A stretch of 64,000 nucleotides of DNA from an uncultured Oscillospiraceae bacterium (GTDB taxonomy: Bacteria > Bacillota > Clostridia > Oscillospirales > Oscillospiraceae). Under the pieces are notes generated by a model. The model was not told the DNA's origin and searched no databases. It saw only the letters and a program-made list of their open reading frames with translations. A program made the position numbers and the translations under genes. Position 1 is the first letter of the stretch; every line of letters starts with the position of its first letter. Of the stretch, positions 16,175 through 24,059 are shown piece by piece. The stretch spans positions 5,463-69,462 of the forward strand of contig CAJTYK010000006.1 of the NCBI GenBank assembly GCA_910584285.1, written 5' to 3'.

Positions 16175-17014
16175 ATGGAATGGATCGACAGGCTCAACCG
16201 GGCCATGGACTACGTGGAAAGCCATCTGGAGGAACCGGACTGGCAGGAGGCGGCGGGCATCGCCTGCTGTTCCCCCTACCACTTCCAGCGGATGTTCGCC
16301 CTGCTGGCGGGGGTGTCCCTGTCGGAGTACGTCCGTCGGCGGAGAATGTCACGGGCGGCGGCGGATCTACAGAGCGGGGCGCGGATTTTGGACGTGGCGC
16401 TGAACTACGGCTACAGCTCGCCCACCGCCTTCAACCGGGCGTTCCAGGCCGTCCACGGCCTGCCCCCGTCCCAGGCCAAAAAGCCGGGGGTGAGACTGAA
16501 AAGCTATCCGCCCCTGCGCTTCGCCATCACGGTACAAGGAGTGGAAGAAATGGAGTATCGCATTGAAACGAGGGACGCCTTCCGCATTGTGGGGATCTCG
16601 GCGCCTCTGGGCCCGGACATGGAGGAAAACTTCCGGAACGTGCCCCAGCTCTGGGGGCGGGCGGCGGCGGACGGCACCATCCCCCGGCTGGCCGCGCTGA
16701 TGGACGGCGAGCCCAAGGGTCTGCTGGGCGTGTGCGGCGGAAAGGACAACTCCCGGTATTTTATCGCGGCGGCGTCCTCCGCCCCGGCGGCGGACGGGCT
16801 GGAGGAGTACACCGTCCCCGCCCTCACCTGGGCGATGTTCCCCGGCGATGGGGACGGCGCCCAGGCCATCCAGCGGCTTCAGCGGCGGGTGGTCACCGAG
16901 TGGCTGCCCACCTCCGGCTATGAGTACGCCGAGGGGCCAGATGTGGAGGTCTATCTGAACCCGGAGTGCACCAAATTTGAGGTGTGGATCCCGGTGGTCA
17001 AGGCAAAACAGTGA
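16175..17014 (+). CDS. AraC-family regulator with GyrI-like effector domain
   Basis: 279 residues. Two helix-turn-helix motifs of the AraC type occupy about 1-100 (CCSPYHFQRMFALLAGVSLS, then DVALNYGYSSPTAFNRAFQ and HGLPPSQAKK). Residues about 125-279 form a GyrI/BacM-like effector domain (EYRIETRDAFRIVGISAPL, VYLNPECTKFEVWIPV). The architecture is that of SoxS/Rob-like drug- and small-molecule-responsive activators. It has its own promoter and is flanked by terminators, so it is monocistronic. No target or transporter gene is adjacent; the inducer is unknown. Confidence 0.9.
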   Translation: MEWIDRLNRAMDYVESHLEEPDWQEAAGIACCSPYHFQRMFALLAGVSLSEYVRRRRMSRAAADLQSGARILDVALNYGYSSPTAFNRAFQAVHGLPPSQAKKPGVRLKSYPPLRFAITVQGVEEMEYRIETRDAFRIVGISAPLGPDMEENFRNVPQLWGRAAADGTIPRLAALMDGEPKGLLGVCGGKDNSRYFIAAASSAPAADGLEEYTVPALTWAMFPGDGDGAQAIQRLQRRVVTEWLPTSGYEYAEGPDVEVYLNPECTKFEVWIPVVKAKQ

Positions 17015-17017
17015 AAC

Positions 17018-17050
17018 AAGGTCCCCTCTCCCGCGGGAGAGGGGACCTTG
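17018..17050. terminator. Bidirectional terminator between the AraC-like gene and ileS
   Basis: Perfect palindrome with arms CAAGGTCCCCTCTCCC and GGGAGAGGGGACCTTG around a central CG, with T residues on the right side (GTTTG). It separates convergent genes. Confidence 0.85.
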
Positions 17051-17059
17051 TTTGTGGGG

Positions 17060-19840
17060 TTATTCGCCCAGCACTTTGGCGCAGCGGTCGCACAGCTCGG
17101 CATGGTGGCCGGCCGTACCGATAGACGCGTTGTGGTTCCAGCACCGGGGGCACTTGGGGGCCTCGGACAGCTTCACGGCGGCAGACACGGCCCCGCCCTG
17201 CTCCACCGTCACCTTGGACACGATGAACAGGGTGGCCAGGTCGGTCTCGTCGAAGCCGGGGAGGTACTCCCCCTTCTCCCAGGCAGCGAAGGCATCCCCA
17301 TCCAGGATCAGGGTCACTTCGGCGTCCTGGTTCTTCTTGACCTGCCCCTTGGCGTCCTCCAGGGCCTTGAGCACCACGTCCCGCACCTCCAGCAGCTTGT
17401 TCCAACGGGCGGCTTCGGCCTCGGACAGCGCCAGCGCGGGGTCGTAGTCCGGGATGTCGTTGAACAGCACGCACTCGGGATCGTCCCCGGCCTTGTGGGG
17501 CATGGCCGTCCAGATCTCCTGGCTGGTGAAGGCCAGGATGGGGGCCAGCATCCGGGTCATGCCGTCCAGGATCCGGTACAGGGCGGACTGGGCGGAGGCG
17601 CGGCCCGCGTCGTCCCCGCAGTACAGACGATCCTTGATGATGTCCAGGTAGAAGCTGGACATATCCACCACGCAGAAGTTGTAAATCGCGCGATAGACGG
17701 TGTGGAACTCATAGCCGTCATAGCCGGCCCGCACGTCCCGCACCAAATCGTTGAAGGCCGCCACCGCCCACTTGTCCAGATCCAGCATATCCTTGACCGC
17801 CACCGTCTGGTTCGGGTCGAAGCCGTCCAGATTGCCCAGCATATACCGGGCGGTGTTGCGGATTTTCAGGTACGCCTGGGACAGCTGCTTCATCAGCTCC
17901 GGGGAGATCCGCATATCCTGGGTGTAGTCCGCGGAGGAGGCCCACAGGCGCAACATATCCGCGCCGTAGTCCTTGATGACCTCCTCGGGGGGCATGGCGT
18001 TGCCCAGGGACTTGTGCATGGCCTTGCCCTCGCCGTCCACCGTCCAGCCGTGGGTGATGATCTGCTTGTAGGGGGCCACGCCGTTGCAGGCGATGGAGGT
18101 GAGCATGGAGGACTGGAACCAGCCCCGGTACTGGTCGCCGCCCTCCAGATACACGTCGGCGGGGTAGTGGAGGTTGGGGCGCTGATCCGCCACGGCGGCC
18201 CAGGTGGAGCCGGAGTCGAACCACACGTCCATGATGTCGTTCTCCTTGGAGAACTGGTTCTTGCCGCACTTGGGGCACTGGAAGCCGGTGGGGACAAGCT
18301 CCCCGGCGGTCTTTTCAAACCAGACGTTGGAGCCGTGCTCCTGGAACAGCTCCGCCACGTGGGCGATGGTCTCCGGGGTGACGATGGCCTCGCCGCAGCT
18401 GTCGCAGTAGAACACTGGGATGGGCACGCCCCACACCCGCTGCCGGGAGATGCACCAGTCGTTGCGCTCGGTGATCATGGACACCATGCGGTCCTTGCCC
18501 CAGGCGGGGTGCCAGGAGATGCCGTCGCAGGCCTTGACCGCCTGGTCCTTGATGGCGTCCACGGAGCAGAACCACTGCTCGGTGGCCCGGTAGATGATGG
18601 GGTGCTTGCACCGCCAGCAGTGGGGGTAGGAGTGGGTGATGCTGGCCTTGGCCAGCAGGAAGCCCTCCGCCTCCAGGTCGGCCACCACCATGTCGTTGCC
18701 CTTGGCGTAGAACTGGCCGTTGTACCGCGCGTCGGTCATGACGCCCTTGGCGTTCACCGGCACGGGCACGCCAATATGGGTCAGCCCCGCGTCGTCGTAC
18801 CGCTTGCACACGTCGAAGTCCTCCGCGCCGAAGCCGGGGGCGGTGTGGACGCAGCCGGTGCCCGCGTCCAGCGTCACGTGGTCGCCGTTGAGGATCACGC
18901 TGTCCTGATCCAGCAGGGGGTGCTTGGCCACCATCAGCTCAAAGTCGGAGCCCTTCAGCGTGGCCAGCACCTTGCAGGCGGCGAAGTCGATGCCCGCCTG
19001 CTTGCACACGCCCTCGGACAGCTCCTTGGCCAACACGTACACCTCCCCATTGGGGGCCTGGAGGAGCACGTAGTCAAAATTGGCGTTCATGGAGATGGCG
19101 GTGTTGCCGGGGATCGTCCAGGGGGTGGTGGTCCAGATCACGAAAAACAGCTTGCTAAGGTCGCAGTATTGGCCCAGCTTACCCTTGTCGTCCTTCACCG
19201 GGAACTTGACGAAGATGGTGGTGCAGGGGTCGTCCTGGTAATCGATCTCCGCCTCCGCCAGGGCGGTCTGGTCGTGGGGGCACCAGTACACCGACTTCAT
19301 GCCCTTGTAGATCAGGCCCTTCTCCGCCATCTTGCCAAAGACCTCGATCTGCTTGGCCTCGAACTCGGGCAGCAGGGTGATATAGGGGTTGTCCCACTCG
19401 CCCAGCACACCTAAACGCTGAAACTGCCCGGTCATCTTGCCGATATACTGGGTGGCAAACTCCCGGCACTTGTCCCGGAAGGCGGCCACAGACATCTCCT
19501 CCCGCTTGACGCTCTTGTCCTTGAGCACGGCGGTCTCGATGGGCAGGCCGTGGGTGTCCCAGCCGGGGACGTAGGGGGCGCAGAAGCCCGTCATGTTCTT
19601 GTACTTGACGATGATATCCTTCAGGATCTTGTTCATGGCGGTGCCGATGTGGATGTTGCCGTTGGCGTAGGGGGGGCCGTCGTGGAGGACGAAGCGGGGC
19701 TTGCCCGCGTTTTTCTCCATCAGCTTTTGGTAGGTGATCTTGGCCCACTGGGGGTTGAGCAGCTCCGGCTCCCGGCGGGGCAGCCCCGCCCGCATGGGGA
19801 AGTCTGTCTTGGGAAGGTGGACGGTCTTGTTGTAGTCCAT
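17060..19840 (-). CDS. ileS: Isoleucyl-tRNA synthetase
   Basis: 926 residues, normal for the bacterial type. The class I HIGH signature is PYANGNIHIG and the KMSKS loop reads KAMHKSLGN. The CP1 editing domain is between them (GTGCVHTAPGFGAEDF). The C-terminal zinc knuckle with CPRCWNH and CDRCAK, four cysteines, is present. It charges tRNA-Ile and hydrolyses misactivated valine. The ribosome site AGGAGGAA is 6 bases before the ATG, and only 30 bases separate it from an upstream XRE regulator gene on the same strand, so it has no room for its own promoter. A T-box leader lies about 580 bases upstream. Confidence 0.97.
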   Translation of the reverse strand: MDYNKTVHLPKTDFPMRAGLPRREPELLNPQWAKITYQKLMEKNAGKPRFVLHDGPPYANGNIHIGTAMNKILKDIIVKYKNMTGFCAPYVPGWDTHGLPIETAVLKDKSVKREEMSVAAFRDKCREFATQYIGKMTGQFQRLGVLGEWDNPYITLLPEFEAKQIEVFGKMAEKGLIYKGMKSVYWCPHDQTALAEAEIDYQDDPCTTIFVKFPVKDDKGKLGQYCDLSKLFFVIWTTTPWTIPGNTAISMNANFDYVLLQAPNGEVYVLAKELSEGVCKQAGIDFAACKVLATLKGSDFELMVAKHPLLDQDSVILNGDHVTLDAGTGCVHTAPGFGAEDFDVCKRYDDAGLTHIGVPVPVNAKGVMTDARYNGQFYAKGNDMVVADLEAEGFLLAKASITHSYPHCWRCKHPIIYRATEQWFCSVDAIKDQAVKACDGISWHPAWGKDRMVSMITERNDWCISRQRVWGVPIPVFYCDSCGEAIVTPETIAHVAELFQEHGSNVWFEKTAGELVPTGFQCPKCGKNQFSKENDIMDVWFDSGSTWAAVADQRPNLHYPADVYLEGGDQYRGWFQSSMLTSIACNGVAPYKQIITHGWTVDGEGKAMHKSLGNAMPPEEVIKDYGADMLRLWASSADYTQDMRISPELMKQLSQAYLKIRNTARYMLGNLDGFDPNQTVAVKDMLDLDKWAVAAFNDLVRDVRAGYDGYEFHTVYRAIYNFCVVDMSSFYLDIIKDRLYCGDDAGRASAQSALYRILDGMTRMLAPILAFTSQEIWTAMPHKAGDDPECVLFNDIPDYDPALALSEAEAARWNKLLEVRDVVLKALEDAKGQVKKNQDAEVTLILDGDAFAAWEKGEYLPGFDETDLATLFIVSKVTVEQGGAVSAAVKLSEAPKCPRCWNHNASIGTAGHHAELCDRCAKVLGE

Positions 19841-19870
19841 ATTGGGATTCCTCCTAAATAGAATATCATG

Positions 19871-20080
19871 TTATTTGCGGGTATCGCTCCGGCCCAGCAG
19901 ATAATCGGTGGTGACGTCATAATAATCCGCAATCCGCACAATTACAGAAGCAGTCGGCTCACGTTTGCCCTGTTCATAAAGGCAATACGAACTCATACTG
20001 ATGTCCAACGCAACGGCAGCCTGTTCTTGCCGAAGGCTCTTTTCCTTTCGGAGTTCTTTCAATCTTTCTGATAATTTCAT
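19871..20080 (-). CDS. Small XRE-family repressor (cassette 1)
   Basis: 69 residues, a single Cro/C1 helix-turn-helix: ERLKELRKEKSLRQEQAA, then ISMSSYCLYEQGKREPTA, ending YYDVTTDYLLGRSD. A near-duplicate layout exists at 23757-23969 with the same ending. It is divergent from a DUF6809 gene (20161) and its own -10 (TATACT on the minus strand, 20113-20118) overlaps that gene's TATAAT, so mutual control is likely. Because it lies between the T-box leader and ileS, it is probably transcribed together with ileS. Confidence 0.85.
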   Translation of the reverse strand: MKLSERLKELRKEKSLRQEQAAVALDISMSSYCLYEQGKREPTASVIVRIADYYDVTTDYLLGRSDTRK

Positions 20081-20090
20081 ACTAACCCCC

Positions 20091-20119
20091 TTGACAAGCT
20101 CCAGCGAAAAAAGTATAAT
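20091..20119 (+). promoter_or_regulatory. Consensus sigma-A promoter of DUF6809 gene, cassette 1
   Basis: TTGACA at 20091-20096, 17-base spacer, TATAAT at 20114-20119. The AT-rich segment after it (TTAAATTAATCC / GATTGAATTAA) is an imperfect inverted repeat that could bind the adjacent XRE protein. The -35 overlaps the ribosome site of the divergent XRE gene. Confidence 0.85.
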
Positions 20120-20160
20120 TAAATTAATCCGATTGAATTAACGAAAGGATTTGACCATTG

Positions 20161-20418
20161 ATGGACGATATACTCGATATGCTGGTACAGGAGATAGAGC
20201 GGCGCACATTCCCGGGTTCTTACGCACAGTCGGAATACCGCCAAAAGCAGTCTCAGGCGTTAATACATAGGAATTGGCTGGAAGAACACCTGAGCGAGGA
20301 AGAAATGAAACATTTGGAACAAATGCAGAACGCGGACATAAGCGCCGCCGCGTTGGAGCATGAGGCCCTGATCCGCACCGCCCTGGCCGTGGGCATCCGC
20401 CTAACGCTCCCCGGCTAA
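20161..20418 (+). CDS. DUF6809-like small helical protein (cassette 1)
   Basis: 85 residues from ATG 20161 (a TTG three bases earlier is also in frame). MDDILDMLVQEIERR, HRNWLEEHLSEEEMKHLE and the C-terminal hydrophobic LIRTALAVGIRLTLPG match a small all-helical family recognisable as DUF6809, widespread in gut Clostridia and often beside XRE regulators. The function is unknown. A second member with the same length and layout lies at 24060-24320. Its 3' end abuts the terminator stem of the ileS T-box leader, which runs on the other strand. Confidence 0.7.
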   Translation: MDDILDMLVQEIERRTFPGSYAQSEYRQKQSQALIHRNWLEEHLSEEEMKHLEQMQNADISAAALEHEALIRTALAVGIRLTLPG

Positions 20419-20420
20419 CG

Positions 20421-20703
20421 AAAAACGCCCCTGCCCCCAAACGGAGACAAAGGCGCAAACCCCTGCGGTACCACTCCCATTCCGCGCCATGCGCGGCACT
20501 CGTGCGTCCGGTAACGGGGACTTCCGGCGGAGCCTACTGCCGCGCAGCGTGCGCGGGTTCGATCCGCGGCTCACAGGGGATCTTCGCCGGGGCTGCCCCG
20601 CCGCCCTCGCACCGTGCGGGCGGCTCTCTGGGAGGAAGCTGGCCGGTTACTCGTCCTGCTCAAAGCCTTATGAGATAGCGCCCGCCCCTTCAGGAAGCGG
20701 ACG
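20421..20703 (-). promoter_or_regulatory. T-box leader (tRNA-sensing riboswitch), Ile-type, for ileS
   Basis: Read on the minus strand, the T-box core GAGTGGTACCGCAG lies at 20463-20478 and is followed by a GU-rich terminator, CGCCTTTGTCTCC pairing with GGGGGCAGGGGCG (20426-20455), then TTTTT. Upstream, GGACGAGTAACCGG is the stem I AGTA element and GGATCGAACC (near 20555) places ATC directly before GAA, consistent with an isoleucine specifier codon. Uncharged tRNA-Ile would stabilise the antiterminator. The first same-strand genes downstream are the XRE gene at 20080 and then ileS at 19840, so the leader is separated from ileS by the cassette. Core recognition is firm; the specifier assignment is tentative. 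Confidence 0.88.
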
Positions 20704-20709
20704 CTATTT

Positions 20710-20738
20710 ATAGTATCGTCAAAACCGGGATTTGTCAA
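20710..20738 (-). promoter_or_regulatory. Promoter of the T-box leader
   Basis: On the minus strand TTGACA (20733-20738), 17-base spacer, TACTAT (20710-20715). The transcript would start near 20703. Between this and ptb (20786) only the ptb 3' flank remains; no terminator for ptb is obvious. Confidence 0.65.
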
Positions 20739-20785
20739 CTGTTTTCCGAAGAAAAACTTCACAAAAAGGCGCTTCGGCCCGCCCC

Positions 20786-21706
20786 TTACAGGTAGGGGCA
20801 CTCCTTGGGCAGCACGTTGCAGAAGGCCAGGGACAGGTAGGACACGTCGGCGCTGTCGCTCCGGGAGGTGATGGCTACGGGATGCTTGGCCCCCACGATG
20901 ACGCCGCAGGTGCGGGCGTGGGCGTGCATCTGCCAGCACTTCACGATCAGGTTGCCCGCCAGCAGGGAGGGGGCCACGATGCCGTCGAAGTCGCCACACA
21001 GGGGGTTGTCGTAGCCCTTCAGCCGGGCGGCCTCTTTGGACAGGATCAGGTCGTAGGCGATGGGGCCCACCAGGTTGCAGTCGGCGATGGCGTGGCGCTC
21101 ATGCTCCTTCACCAGATCCCGGGCCTCGATGGTGTCGTTCATGTGGAAGCTGGGCTGCTCCACCAGGGCCAGCAGGGCCAGGTTGGGCTTCTCATCCTCC
21201 ACATAGCGCAGAGTGTCCGTCATGTTGCGGATGATCTGCCGCTTCTGGGCCAGGGTGGGCCGGACGGTAACGGTCACGTCTCCGATGGCGATGAGCTTGG
21301 GGTACTCCGGCATGCTCACCAGGTCAATATGGGTGATGAGCCGGTCGGTGCGCAGGTTGTTTTTCTTGTCCAGCAGGGGCAGGAGGAACTCCCGGGTCTG
21401 GGTGCTGCCCCGCATGAGCACGTCGCCCTTGCCCTGGTTCACCAAGTCGATGGCCTTCTGGGTCAGGTTGTCCCCCGGGTGGGCGGGCACCAGCTCATAG
21501 TCCCGCTTGTCCAGGCCCAGCCGATCCAGCATGGGCCGAACCTTGGCCTCCTCCCCCACCAGAACGGGGTAGGCGAAGCCCTCCTCCGCCGCGTGGAACG
21601 CGCCCAAAAGGATATTTTCCGCGTCCGCCCCGGCGATGACTACCCGGCTGCACCGGCCCGCGGCCTTTGCCTTGTCTACGATCTGCTCAAAATTCTGCAC
21701 GGCCAT
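20786..21706 (-). CDS. ptb: Phosphate butyryltransferase (phosphotransacylase family)
   Basis: 306 residues from ATG 21706, which has GAGGAG 8 bases upstream; a GTG at 21715 is too close to it. The phosphate acetyl/butyryl transferase fold is clear: VVIAGADAENILLGAF near the N-terminus, LMRGSTQTREFLLPLLDK, VTVRPTLAQKRQIIRN, CDGI-like GDFDGIVAPSLLAGN and the late SRSDSADVSYLSLAFCN. It converts acyl-CoA and phosphate to acyl phosphate and CoA. No butyrate kinase gene is adjacent, so acyl phosphate use must involve a distant kinase; the exact acyl specificity is inferred from similarity to Ptb rather than Pta. Confidence 0.85.
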   Translation of the reverse strand: MAVQNFEQIVDKAKAAGRCSRVVIAGADAENILLGAFHAAEEGFAYPVLVGEEAKVRPMLDRLGLDKRDYELVPAHPGDNLTQKAIDLVNQGKGDVLMRGSTQTREFLLPLLDKKNNLRTDRLITHIDLVSMPEYPKLIAIGDVTVTVRPTLAQKRQIIRNMTDTLRYVEDEKPNLALLALVEQPSFHMNDTIEARDLVKEHERHAIADCNLVGPIAYDLILSKEAARLKGYDNPLCGDFDGIVAPSLLAGNLIVKCWQMHAHARTCGVIVGAKHPVAITSRSDSADVSYLSLAFCNVLPKECPYL

Positions 21707-21760
21707 GACGATCACTCCTCACTCCAAAATAGGGCAAAGCCCAAATTCTTCTGAGGATAT

Positions 21761-21793
21761 TATACCACAGGCGCAAAGCGCCGTTGTGGTATA
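21761..21793. repeat. Large palindrome upstream of ptb
   Basis: TATACCACAGGCGC (21761-21774) and GCGCCGTTGTGGTATA (21778-21793) form a nearly perfect inverted repeat that contains the minus-strand TATAAT (positions 21758-21763) 50 bases before ptb. It may be an operator at the ptb promoter or a hairpin in the prmA-ptb gap. Confidence 0.55.
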
Positions 21794-21809
21794 TCAGTCA
21801 AATCTGTAT

Positions 21810-21830
21810 GATAGCCGCCCTGTGGCTATC
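21810..21830. repeat. Short hairpin GATAGCC / GGCTATC
   Basis: Seven-base perfect arms with a 7-base loop, 17 bases from the larger palindrome. It lies in the 167-base gap between ptb and prmA; without a T-run it is not a typical terminator. Confidence 0.5.
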
Positions 21831-21873
21831 ATATCACGTTTCCCCGCCGCGCACAAGGACAAATCCGCTCTTT

Positions 21874-22821
21874 TTATCGTTTTTTTGCCAAAAAGGCGTG
21901 CCAGCCGCCCCGCTCCCGGTGCTGGGCCACGGCAAAGCCGTTCCCCTCCAGGGCGGCGCACACCTCGCCCTGCCGCCCGTCGATGATGCCGGAGGTGAGG
22001 AAGGCCCCGTCCGGGGTCATGAACTCCCCCGCTTTCGCCGACAGGGGGATGATCACGTCGGCCACGATGTTGGCCAGTACCACCCGGTTCCGCCCCGGCT
22101 CCAGCCGCGCCGCCAGCCGTTTGTCGCTGAGCACGTCCCCGGCGAGCACCGCCAGCCGATCCGGGCCGATGCCGTTCAGCGCCGCGTTCTCAAAGGCCAC
22201 GTCCGCCGCCTTGGGGTCGATGTCCACCCCCACCGCCGCCGACGCCCCCAGTGAGAGCGCCGCGATGGCCAGGATGCCCGAGCCGCAGCCCAGATCCAGC
22301 ACCCGGTCACCGGGGCACAGCGCCTCCTCCAGCAGCTCCAGGCATAACTGGGTGGTGGGATGGCTGCCGGTGCCGAAGGTGAGGCCGGGGTTCAAGTACA
22401 GCGGCACGCGCCCCTCCGGCACGGGCTGGCCCCGCAGCCAGTCGGGGACGATGTAGATCCGCTCCCCCACCGGGATGGGCTGATAGTACTTCTGCCAGGA
22501 GGTGGCCCAGTCCTCCTCCCGGAGGGAGACGGTCTGGGGCTCGTACTCCTCCAGCCCCGCCAGATACCGCCGGAGCTGCCGCCGCCCCTCCTCGTTGTCC
22601 GGGACGTAGAATTTCACCCGGCTGGCCCCCTTCATGCGGGCCGCCAGCCCCTCGTCCACATAGTCCCAGTACTGCCGGTTCTGCTCCAGGAAGCGGAGGA
22701 AGTCCCCCTCCTCCTCCACCACCAGCCCGGTCATGCCGTTGGCGGTGAGGGTATCGCACACCCCGTCCAGCCGATCCGCCGGGACGGGTAGGGTGACCTC
22801 CAGCCAGATATTCTCCTCCAT
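21874..22821 (-). CDS. prmA: Ribosomal protein L11 methyltransferase
   Basis: 315 residues. The N-terminal substrate-recognition domain (WLEVTLPVPADRLDGVCDTL) precedes a class I SAM-methyltransferase domain: GDRVLDLGCGSGILAIAAL (motif I), GVDIDPKAADVAFENAALNG (motif II) and VVLANIVADVIIPL, the PrmA-specific N-P-P-F-like block here N-I-V-A-D. GTGSHPTTQLCLELLEE, the conserved PrmA loop, is present. It trimethylates L11 amino groups. A small membrane protein gene begins 10 bases upstream, so it is in an operon with 22831-23145 and 23159-23644. Confidence 0.94.
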   Translation of the reverse strand: MEENIWLEVTLPVPADRLDGVCDTLTANGMTGLVVEEEGDFLRFLEQNRQYWDYVDEGLAARMKGASRVKFYVPDNEEGRRQLRRYLAGLEEYEPQTVSLREEDWATSWQKYYQPIPVGERIYIVPDWLRGQPVPEGRVPLYLNPGLTFGTGSHPTTQLCLELLEEALCPGDRVLDLGCGSGILAIAALSLGASAAVGVDIDPKAADVAFENAALNGIGPDRLAVLAGDVLSDKRLAARLEPGRNRVVLANIVADVIIPLSAKAGEFMTPDGAFLTSGIIDGRQGEVCAALEGNGFAVAQHRERGGWHAFLAKKR

Positions 22822-22830
22822 AGCGCACCT

Positions 22831-23145
22831 CTATTTTACCTTGATCGACTTCACGCTGTCCAGCCGGATCAGCTTTTCGCACTGGTTCTTCTTGCCCTCG
22901 TTGGCCAGCACCAGGGCCCAGTCCTCGTCCGCGTCCAGGATTTTGCACTCCTTGCCGTACACGTCAAAGTCCCCGGCCTCCACGGTGAGCTCCACCCTCC
23001 GGCCGATCTGCTTGCGCACCTGATCCCCCAGCCCCGCCGCCCGGAGGCTGCCGATGCCGTTTTCCCGCAGGAGCCGCTCCAGCCGGCTCACCTTGCCCAT
23101 GAGGACGAGCACCATGATAAACGCGAATACGCCGAAGTATTCCAT
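22831..23145 (-). CDS. Small membrane-anchored protein with beta-barrel-like C-terminus
   Basis: 104 residues. One N-terminal hydrophobic helix (YFGVFAFIMVLVLMGKV) and a short basic linker are followed by a C-terminal domain (about 45-104): GRRVELTV, CKILDADEDWALVL, KLIRLDSVKSIKVK. The same order (G-[KR]-R-V-[KE]-L-T, D-x-W, a final L-x(2)-[SD]-[AV]-x-[ST]-[VI]) occurs at the C-terminus of the adjacent XRE regulator at 23159-23644, suggesting a shared domain. Family not recognised; conserved in prmA neighbourhoods by inference only. The gene is 13 bases after the XRE gene and 10 bases before prmA. Confidence 0.65.
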   Translation of the reverse strand: MEYFGVFAFIMVLVLMGKVSRLERLLRENGIGSLRAAGLGDQVRKQIGRRVELTVEAGDFDVYGKECKILDADEDWALVLANEGKKNQCEKLIRLDSVKSIKVK

Positions 23146-23158
23146 CGCCCGGCCCCCC

Positions 23159-23644
23159 TCAGTTCAGCTCCAGCGGGGAGCGCTTGGCCGTCTCCCCGTC
23201 CCGCAGGAAGGTGACGGTGCTGATGGCGGACAGCGGGATGAGGCGCACCTCGTTTTTGTCCGGCTTCTTCTGGTTCACCACCACCTCCACGCTGGCCCAG
23301 GCCCCGTCAAAATCCCGGATGACGCACCAGTCGTGGAGGATGGGCATCCCGTCGTCGCTGTCATAGAAGGTCAGCTTCACCCGCTTCCCCTGGGCCTGCT
23401 TCAGCAGCCGGGTCACCGGGGGCTTGACGGGCGCGCCCTTTTCGTCCACCCCGTCCTGGAGGAGGTAGTCGCAGCTCACCTCTAAAATTCGGGCCATGCG
23501 GACGATCTTGTCTGTCTCCGGATAGGCCGCGTCCGACTCCCAGCGGCTCACCGCCTGCCGGGTCACCTCCAGCTGTTCCGCCAGCTGCTCCTGGGTCAGG
23601 TTCTTGGCCCGCCGGGCCTCGGCCAGCTTGTTTCCTAAACTCAT
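23159..23644 (-). CDS. XRE-family regulator with a C-terminal beta-domain
   Basis: 161 residues. The N-terminal helix-turn-helix is clear: AEARRAKNLTQEQLAEQL, VTRQAVSRWESDAAYPE, ILEVSCDYLLQDG. Residues about 85-161 form a separate domain (GKRVKLTFYDSDDGMPIL to LIPLSAISTVTFLRDGE) related to that of the next gene's product. GAGGTGATGTT precedes the ATG. It heads a three-gene set with the small membrane protein and prmA. The C-terminal domain may sense a ligand or mediate an interaction with the membrane protein that carries the same domain; this is inference. Confidence 0.8.
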   Translation of the reverse strand: MSLGNKLAEARRAKNLTQEQLAEQLEVTRQAVSRWESDAAYPETDKIVRMARILEVSCDYLLQDGVDEKGAPVKPPVTRLLKQAQGKRVKLTFYDSDDGMPILHDWCVIRDFDGAWASVEVVVNQKKPDKNEVRLIPLSAISTVTFLRDGETAKRSPLELN

Positions 23645-23756
23645 AACATCACCTCATGGATTGGATGCCCCCAGCATACCAAACCCGGCCCGTTTGAACA
23701 GCGTTTTCCCGTTTCCAAATGTAACGTTTGGGTTTCCCGGGGCGTGAAAGGCCCGT

Positions 23757-23969
23757 TCAGCCGGGAAGATCGGTGCGGCCCAGGAGGTAGTCGGTGGTCA
23801 CGTCCAGATAATCCGCGATGGCAACCAGCGTTTCATAGTCGGGGCGGCGTCTGCCAGCCTCATAATATTGATAAGCGCGGGGTGTCATTTTTAGATGCTC
23901 CGCCACTTCTTTTTGCATAACCCCTTTTTGAGTACGCGCCTGTCTCAAACGATCTGCAAATGGTATCAT
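23757..23969 (-). CDS. Small XRE-family repressor (cassette 2)
   Basis: 70 residues: FADRLRQARTQKGVMQKEVA, KMTPRAYQYYEAGRRRPD, ending YLDVTTDYLLGRTD. It matches the cassette 1 repressor (19871-20080) in length, fold and C-terminal signature but differs in the recognition helix, so the two should bind different operators. AGGAGACG lies 7 bases before the ATG. It is divergent from a DUF6809 gene at 24060. Confidence 0.85.
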   Translation of the reverse strand: MIPFADRLRQARTQKGVMQKEVAEHLKMTPRAYQYYEAGRRRPDYETLVAIADYLDVTTDYLLGRTDLPG

Positions 23970-23984
23970 TTTTTTCGTCTCCTC

Positions 23985-24034
23985 TTGACACAGTCAGATT
24001 GTTCCTGTATAATCCAAATGAACAAATCGACTGT
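23985..24034 (+). promoter_or_regulatory. Consensus promoter and operator-like inverted repeat, cassette 2
   Basis: TTGACA at 23985-23990, 17-base spacer, TATAAT at 24008-24013. An inverted repeat with arms ACAGTCAGATTGTT (23990-24003) and AACAAATCGACTGT (24021-24034) flanks the -10 box, a good position for repression by the divergent XRE protein. Confidence 0.8.
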
Positions 24035-24059
24035 ATGGCTGATGAAAGGGGTCACTATC

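Noticed and set aside
17048..19414. Long open frame antisense to ileS
   Set aside because: Same compositional effect; ileS is unambiguous on the minus strand.
20545..20570. GGTTCGATCC on the plus strand, like a tRNA T-arm
   Set aside because: No acceptor stem or anticodon arm surrounds it. The sequence is part of stem I of the T-box leader on the minus strand.
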